Positions 56,617 through 64,000 of a stretch of 64,000 nt of DNA are shown one piece after another; within the stretch, counting starts at the first letter, position 1; the number at the start of each line of letters is the position of its first letter. The stretch is from Latrodectus hesperus (lineage: Eukaryota > Arthropoda > Arachnida > Araneae > Theridiidae): NCBI GenBank assembly GCA_037975125.1, contig CM075857.1:21471322-21535321 (forward strand), read 5' to 3'. The translations under genes and the position numbers were made by a program. The notes below the pieces were generated by a model. It did not search any database and was not told the DNA's origin. It worked only from the letters and a program-made list of their open reading frames with translations.

Positions 56617-59189
56617 ATTTTTCTCAGCTGTAATAACTTTATATATTCAATTCCGATTATCTCACATTATTACATTATTTCCTTATCTATAGTATAAAAA
56701 TATTTCTTCTCTTAAAAACTATGCAATTATTTGTAGAAATGATTACTTCCTTTTAACTGATAATTTACTCTATTTTTACAACAGTTATTTACACTATTTT
56801 TACAACAACTATGAATATAAACTTAATTTACGAAATTAGAAAAAACGAAATGAATAAGTTTGGTTAAACTATAAAATGAAATCTTATTCAAATAACTTAA
56901 AGTAATTTCAACATATATACTGTCATATTTGAAATCACATTTAATTGCAAAAGGAAAAAAAGTTTTTTTTATTTTTAAGTTAAAAAAGCATTTCAGAACT
57001 TTCTGATATTTATTTGGTTTCCAGTATAAGGAGATAAAGTTTAAAATGAGCAAACAAAATTGAACTTTAACTTTGGGAATCTTTTTCATGAAAATATTTT
57101 CCCCAACTTCCAGAAACAAACAAATCCACGGACTGATCTATTCGAACTTTAAACTTTTGTTTAAAGAAACTAAACTTCTAATGTGAAATGACCAACAACA
57201 CCATAGAAAAATATTCGTTATAAGTTAAAGTGTCTTCTTAATATTTGCACAAAATAATAATAATAACAAATTTATTCAAAACTGCTTATCCTATACACTT
57301 ACATCAATATATTAAAGATGTTTATTGAAAGCCTTAATATTTCTGATCCTATTCAATAAATAAACATTTTTATTGAAAGTGCAAATTATTTTTTGTAAAA
57401 TGTAAAAATATTTAAATCTTTAAAAATTATTGATATTTTTTTCGATTTTAATAATAAACTACGTCATTTACTTTCCTTTGATAGCTAATATCATAAAGTT
57501 ACTAATTTAATAATAAAAAATAATACAATTTTTCATTCTGAATTGATTAAAAGGAATATTACAAATTATATGAAATAAAGTTGTCTTTTAGTCTAATATG
57601 GAATTTTTGAACTAAATACATTAATATTATTTGTAAATTACTTTAAGCTATGCAATAAGCGCACACATTTAAATTTTTCTATAAAAGTTGTCTAATAAGC
57701 AACCTAATAACATTAAATGAACATTAAAAATATTTCATTTAGGATTTTATAATAATCAATGAGATAATTTCCAAAGACTCTTGTTAGTACTGCTGAAAAA
57801 ACATATATAGGTGTTTTAACTTAGAATATTGAACTATGTTTAATTTTTTTTCAAGCCTTAAAATTGTTTTAAAAAATTATCCATTAAGTGATAATTATTT
57901 AAGTTACTACTTCAGAATAAAGTAATGTGAAAATAAGTGGTTGTGATAATTTGAAAATAAAATAGAAAAAAGTATGAGTGAAAGAGCAGCATCTATATTC
58001 TGAATTCCTTAGGTGAATAAAAGAATTTTTTTTTATATGATTGCTGCATATACGATGTTTTTTAAAAGTTGTAATAAATTAAAGTTAAAGTAAATGATTT
58101 ATTCCTTGCAGTAAATTAATAATTTATCCATTTATACTGTTTAAAATGTTAAACTAAGGTCAATTAGCTTATTAGAAATTTAAAAAAAAATTAAACTTTA
58201 TTTTCAAGTAACAAGGAATTAACCGACGATAATGTCTTTAAAATTCTAATTTTTAAGAGAAAGAAAGAAAAATTATTAAGGATTTTCTTTAAAAAAAAGT
58301 GGCTAAGAAAAGAAGACAAAATTTTGCGGAAAGTAAAAAAAGTTGAGTTATTTGTTACTAACTTTCAGATTGTGAAAATTTTGACTTTCTTTCATAAAAA
58401 TTCTTTTTTAAGATTGTTTGGAATATGCCATTTTTTGGAAGAATTACGGGAAAAAAAAGAGTTTCATGCTTTAAGAAATAAAGCTTAATTGTAATCTAAC
58501 TAATGCGCATGAAATGTTCGTACATTACAGTATGTTTTTCATAATTTCTCTTGTTTGGATGAATTTTTGATAGGTAAATAACATTTTGCATAAGATTTTT
58601 AATATGTTGGTACTTTTTGATTGAAATATTTGGATTTTTATGCTCACATTCTGAAAGAAATATAAAATAAAAAAATTAAACAAAGTCTAAGATTTGCTTT
58701 CAAAATTAATGTGTATTTATTTTAAGTTTTTAAAATACCAATATTTATTCTATTTCTCACCTCTCACTTAAATTGAAATAAATAAACTTTACACTGATAT
58801 AATGACAAGCAATTATTTACTAATATTCATCAAATCTCAAAGTAAATTATGTATTACATTTTTTAAGAATAATTACATGTATTTGATCGAAGAACATATT
58901 TAGTAAATATACTTATTTTATCAATACATTCTAACAGAAGAACCATTTACCAGACTATTGTAAAACTGACAGGAGCATTCCTAGTGCAACATCCTTTGTT
59001 CATTTTTCATTTTTAGTTCAATAGAAATCAAGCACAATTTCGTTTTTCTTATAATAAATATAAAAGTATTTATTATAAGTAAAATTATTTTAAATTTATA
59101 GCCATTCTCTGAAAAGATATTTAACTCACAAAAATTTCTTTAATCTCAACATTAATTAATATCCTCTATGCCTTTTTTTTATTTTTTCT
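56617..59189. other. AT-rich sequence, nothing recognised
   Basis: No supported gene. A minus-strand 98-codon frame at 56823-57119 is Phe/Lys/Ile-rich without motifs. Confidence 0.55.
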
Positions 59190-59965
59190 TTGATGAAATA
59201 TGAGCCTTACGTAGTGCTCCATGGTTATATTCATTTTCTTTAAAATAACTTAACTCTTGGTCCATCCACTGACAGCTGTTTAATTTTTCTTCAAACCATT
59301 ATTTACAAAAAAAAAATTTAATAAAATTTTTAGAATTTAATTGACTTCAGCATGCCCTAAAAAATGTGATTCGAGGTAACAAATGACATTTTTTCTTTGT
59401 TTATCAGACCAATATGAGATATAAATATCCAATTGTTTCTTTGTTTTGTAGTAGTTTCATCAAAAAGTAAAACAAAATATGAAGTGCCAATATCCTAAAA
59501 CAAAAGAGTTTTGAAATATGGAGCTAGTCCAAAATTAATCACATATCTGTCCTTTTTGTCAGATAATTTGAGATTTTTTGCTATGGAGGAATCATTCAAA
59601 GATGAAAAAGAATAATTGCTTTTTCTTTGCCACCAAAACTAAAATGGTTTTCTCTGATGTTCGTTTTGGGAAGCCATGATTTGTTATTCACTACTACAGT
59701 CAATGTTGAGGATTTAGGTGAAGTTGATGACTTAATAGTAAATAGTGTGATCATTGTAACAGTTCACAACTTTTTAGTGTTTTAATCCATCTGCATGAGC
59801 AAGCACTTGTTTAAAACTCATATTTGAAACATCGAATTTGCTTTTACATATGAAACACACTGCAAAATGTACATTGCCAACATTTTTGCACCATGACTTA
59901 ATTAGGCATTTATTCTCATCTTGCAGTTCCAAAGATATACCTAAAAATTTTGCTCCCCTTGACAT
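59190..59965 (-). pseudogene. hAT-type transposase relic with N-terminal BED-like zinc finger
   Basis: The start at ATG 59965 opens a 63-codon frame, MSRGAKFLGISLELQDENKC at its N-terminus. It has a zinc-finger pattern CFICKSKFDVSN then HADGLKH (Cys 37, Cys 40, His 57, His 63), like the BED-type DNA-binding fingers of hAT transposases. Further along the minus strand, in other frames, lie NFGLAPYF (around 59515-59537) and FDETTTKQR (around 59440-59465), the latter resembling the first catalytic Asp motif of hAT RNase H-like domains. QLSVDGPRVKLF (59243-59278) corresponds to the conserved MDGPNVN-type block. The remaining C-terminal half with the dimerisation domain is not found, so the copy is truncated as well as frameshifted. 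Terminal repeats were not seen. A domesticated hAT-derived gene is an unlikely alternative, given the stops. Confidence 0.75.
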
Positions 59966-60727
59966 TTTTTAAAATTTTTTTTATTGTTTTCATTATAATA
60001 TCATCATTCATTTCATTATAATAATAATCAAAATAAAAATAATTTTTATTTTTTCAAAAAATATTATTTAATTTTTTTTAAATGAATGTAAAAAGAATGT
60101 GAAGAAAAAGGAAACTGAAATATTTGCCGAACATTTAAAACATTCAAAGATAATGTTAGGATCTGTCCTAGCTATTGGAAACATTAGTTTTAATAAACGG
60201 TAAAATTATGGTGTGTATTTAATCAAATTACATTTTAATACTATATACATTTATTGAAAAATATGCTTATTCAATGAAGAAAATTAACTATTTTGAAATA
60301 TGTCAATTTATAAGCAATGTTTCCTTTTTGTGATCCAGTGAATGTAATTGATAACCACAATTCCAATATTCCATATTGTTTCAATTTGAACAATCATCTA
60401 GTTTATTGGAAAAGTAATTATGGTGATTAAATTACTAACTAAAACTTCAACGCAACACAATAATATTGCTAAATTCCTAAAAATTATTTTCTCATATTTT
60501 TTATTCAAATCAATTATACAGTATTTCGTTCATTCAGTATCATCAGTATTCGTAATCATTTAAATTAATATAGATTCTATATATTATAAGAACAACCCAA
60601 CAATTAATCAGATAAAGTAAATGAAATTTCTGATAAGAATACATTGTTGATTCTACCACAGTCTTTAAAATGGTTTAGGTTTTAAAACCTACTTTCAGAT
60701 TAAAATATCAATATTTATAGTAATATG
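59966..60727. other. AT-rich sequence, nothing recognised
   Basis: No supported feature. It may include the unseen 5' flank of the hAT element. Confidence 0.55.
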
Positions 60728-60880
60728 AGTGGTGGTAGTGGGACTAATCCCCACCTGGTCTAGTGGAACTAGACCAGATCCATGAGATCATAGACAGCCA
60801 AAAAGTCCAAAAGCAGATGTGAACTTTTCACAGCCTCCTCACGAAAAAACCCTAAGCATTGCGGAGTAATGAGTAATATG
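60728..60880. repeat. GC-richer block with two adjacent hairpins, possible SINE head
   Basis: GTGGG...CCCAC (60738-60742 and 60750-60754) is followed directly by a perfect hairpin, CTGGTCTAGT / ACTAGACCAG (60755-60764 and 60768-60777), with a GGA loop. TGGTCTAGTGG within it matches a tRNA A box, but no B box is found downstream. The sequence stays GC-richer to about 60880. It is possibly a degraded SINE or a small fold-back element. Confidence 0.4.
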
Positions 60881-63800
60881 AGTACCAACAAAATACAAGA
60901 AAAAGGGGTACATTACAAAAAAATTTAACATTCAGTACTTTATATGTGAGATTCAAAGAGTTTGTTTTCTTTCTTCATATTAAGCACATACATAAAAATT
61001 TTCCACAATAAAGAATATGAGATTAACTTTTCAAAAATTTCCAATTTATTAATTTACTATTTTCTGTTCGTTTTTCCAATATAAAGCTTAGACTATGAAT
61101 GATAAATAATCAGTTACTTATCATGTATAATAAAATATACATATGCTATGGTTACAAAGTACGTAAAAGTCATTTTAACCGTATGCTCTAAAAGATTTTT
61201 AATCAATACAAAATTAAATTTTACAGTTATCGACATTTATTGCGGCATTGTACTCTTTTAAGGCGATTTCTAACTATGCGATTTCATGACTCTTGTATAA
61301 AACGTATTTTCCACCATATAAAGCATTGTTTCCCTTTGTTATATTTCTGTTGTGGGAAATTTATCATGATTTGTACAGTTCGCAATATCAATTTCGAGTA
61401 CGTTTGCAAATTGTGTCAATTGTGTTCTAATTAAAGTAACTTAAATTAATTTACTGACCTTTGAACATTTTGTTAAAAAAGACGTAGGCGAAACGTTATT
61501 TCAGATAACTTTTACTGCGAATAACTATGTAATAAAAATGTTTTTGGAATTATTTGATTTAACTCAAATCAACTGTTTTTTTAGTTACTTGTGAAAGTTT
61601 TTCATTTAAAATGTTCTTAATTTGATTTAAATAAAATGCATACATTTTTTTCATAACATAGTTTTTCCTTAATATTCAATTTAAATCCCCTTTGACAAGA
61701 AATGTTAAACGTGAATCATTTTTACGAGTACTTAATGCTTAATATGAACGCGTCGTACGAGAATGTCGTACAACACGTTTTACTATAACTCGTAGCTAAT
61801 ATAACGTGTTATAGGGTGAATAACTCTACTATATCAACTCAAATTTTAATCTCTTGTTGTTTTAACTAATACAATTAAAATTTGTCTCTTATATCTTTGT
61901 AGATTTTGAGTTTTAATGAAAAGCAGTTATCGGTAAAGATTTAAATGCTTAGGTCAAAGATTAAATTAAGTTTAAGTATAATATTTTTAATTTAGGTGAC
62001 AGAATTAATAAAAATTTACCAGATCAGTGGTTTTTCCTAAATTAAGTAAATTTTCAACCAGTTTTTAAAAATATTTTTAAGAAAACAGAGATAATAATTT
62101 TCAGTACAGTAAATGCAACAACTTTTATTTGAAATAAAAATATAAAACTAGGAAATTGAGAAAAGGAACTAGGAAATTGAGATACCTATTAAAGATTAAA
62201 GGCTAAAAGCTATGATAATGTTCAAAAAAGTAAAAATTCATGAAATATTAAACGTTTCTTAACAATTTCCTTAATTTTTCATTGCATATTGTTCTAAAAC
62301 ATCATGTAACTTTGTATTACAATCCAAAACTTTTATAAATTATTATTTTTAATGTAAAATGAAGAGAAACTAAATATTATAACTTTTTCAGAAATTGTAT
62401 ACACAGAAAGCTTTTTATGATATACAATATATTTTAATTAATTTTTAACTAGCTAAATTATGTATTTTGTCATTAAACTCATAAGTTTATTTACCCTAAG
62501 TTATAAGGAGCTCAAAAAGTCTTTATTATCATTTTTTATGAAAGTTAAGTATCATAAATAAAAATAACAAACATTTACAATAATATATGTTCAAAATAGA
62601 ATATAAAGGAAAAGTTACAAGTCTAAATAATTTGCCTAAATTTCACATAATGCTTTTGCAAATAAGGCAAATTATTACCTATTGTTCTTTCTTAGAACAA
62701 TAGCAATTTTCTTGTGTTACTATAAATTTTCCTGCACATACAACATAAACATGTTACCTCTTTTCTATGTTCATTATTTCAGAGCACAAAATTGTATTTA
62801 TTCACAACAAAGATCTTAAGCCTTGATAATTCTGAAAATAATGTTTCTTGCAAATAATTCTAAGCTTTACTTTATTTGATATCAAAGTAAATTGCTAGAT
62901 GCACAAAATGCTTTAAACATAAAAGAAAGCAAAAACGTTTCCACAATTTTAAGTCTATAATTTGGACTTAGACGCGTGTAAAGACTGAGCAAAGATTTAG
63001 GCTATAATTTAGAAGAAATGTTTCGATGAATGAAAAGGTTAAAACTAATCAATGTTTGTATCTTTTGTTGGATATTGAATGAATTCAACTATATTTTAAA
63101 ACAGCAATCACTTTTCCTTTAAAAGACTAGAAAGAAGTGATGAGTAAGGTTAGAGATAACATTTATAAATTGATATTGAATTTTATACTAAATATTTCTT
63201 ATTTTTTCATAATATTATTGCAATTACTTTTCCTGAAATATTTTTTTAATTATTACAGTTGGCAATGTTTCGACGTTCCTTTTATTCACTTTCACTCATT
63301 TGCTTCAACTTAAAATTATTTTGGCTGATCGAAGTAATATCTTTCATATTGTCAAAAGTATAATCTATGATAAGTGCATTAATTCCCCTAAATATTTTGA
63401 AGATATTTTAGGGAAAATATTGTCAGATGACAGGCATGTTGACAAAGACTGACAGGTTTATACAGATAAATTAAGTGCATATCCAATATTTACCAAAACC
63501 AGAATGTTCATCTGAAATTATTTTAAATGACATAGATAATTTCACATGGACATTCATAAGCACTTATGAGAATTAACATTTACTTAAAAAATACACATTT
63601 AACTTTCAAATGTTTTAGGCTCACAGGATTTTTCTGGTTTTACTCAGATTTCAAAATTTTTATATTCCAATGGAATATTGAATTAATGGATAAATTACTA
63701 TTCTGAAAACATTCCTTACCTTTTTAGTTCTTAAGTTATTTAAAATATCAATTCATGTCATTAGATTTTTGATTAAATGTTAACATATTTAATTTCATTT

Positions 63801-64000
63801 TCATTTTCATTTATAAGTTTATGATTATATGAATTAATTTATTCAATAAATGACTGAGAATAAAATACATTATATTTATAAAAATATTGGTTTACTCCCT
63901 TTAAATACTCAAATTATTTTTAATTATAAACATTTTAAAACTGAATTTTTAGGCTGTAGTTAATATTATTTATTTTTTTATTAATCAAATAATTAGATAT
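60881..64000. other. AT-rich sequence, only minor repeats recognised
   Basis: A CpG-bearing patch around 61200-61520 includes a 64-codon frame (61240-61434) with no recognised domain. Interleaved short palindromes lie at 61772-61817, and CTAGGAAATTGAGA is tandemly repeated near 62150-62182. No gene or transposon motif is seen up to the window end. Confidence 0.5.

Noticed and set aside
61772..61817. Interleaved short palindromes (AACACGTT / AACGTGTT and CTATAAC / GTTATAG)
   Set aside because: The arms are only 7-8 bp and overlap each other. This is within what chance and small duplications can produce.

Overview
The window is animal nuclear DNA, very AT-rich, and it contains no host gene that I can support. 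The mix of repeats points to an arthropod, most plausibly an arachnid such as a spider: Tc1 and mariner transposases, Helitrons with a Pif1-type helicase, Gypsy-type LTR retrotransposons, a hAT relic, tRNA-derived SINEs with a CAA-rich tail, and many long (AT)n arrays. The taxon is an inference from repeat style, not from a marker gene. Every coding trace found is transposon-derived and disabled.

Layout. Positions 1-7871 are copy 1 of a long duplicated segment, which probably continues left of the window. Copy 2 is direct, at 42555-51436. Both copies hold the same decayed Gypsy pol relic (reverse transcriptase, RNase H, integrase) with shared disabling mutations. Copy 2 alone carries an exact 1000-bp solo LTR (49818-50817) flanked by the 5-bp target duplication GATGC. 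Removing the LTR and one target copy brings copy 2 to 7877 bp, against 7871 bp for copy 1. The order of events is therefore Gypsy insertion and decay, then duplication, then LTR insertion and LTR-LTR recombination.

Between the copies lie a broken Tc1 transposase (9416-10436), a SINE (about 12893-13165), an internally deleted mariner relic (about 17260-17790), two convergent SINEs (19552-19957 and about 20000-20373), a 31-bp-arm hairpin (23951-24038), a SINE-like fragment (about 29345-29503), a second Gypsy relic with gag zinc knuckles and protease (about 35180-35760), and two Helitron copies lying end to end (about 38053-39230 and 39231-40810). To the right of copy 2 lie an 892-bp mariner deletion derivative with near-perfect inverted repeats and TA target duplications (54547-55438), a hAT relic on the minus strand (59190-59965), and a hairpin-rich patch (60728-60880).

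The (AT)n arrays, up to about 225 bp, are scattered throughout. Several sit exactly at element or duplication boundaries. The rest is AT-rich sequence in which I recognise nothing. No new defence, metabolic or regulatory system is visible. What this window offers is a well-ordered transposon history: nested timing inside a duplication, tandem Helitrons with complementary deletions, and non-autonomous derivatives.
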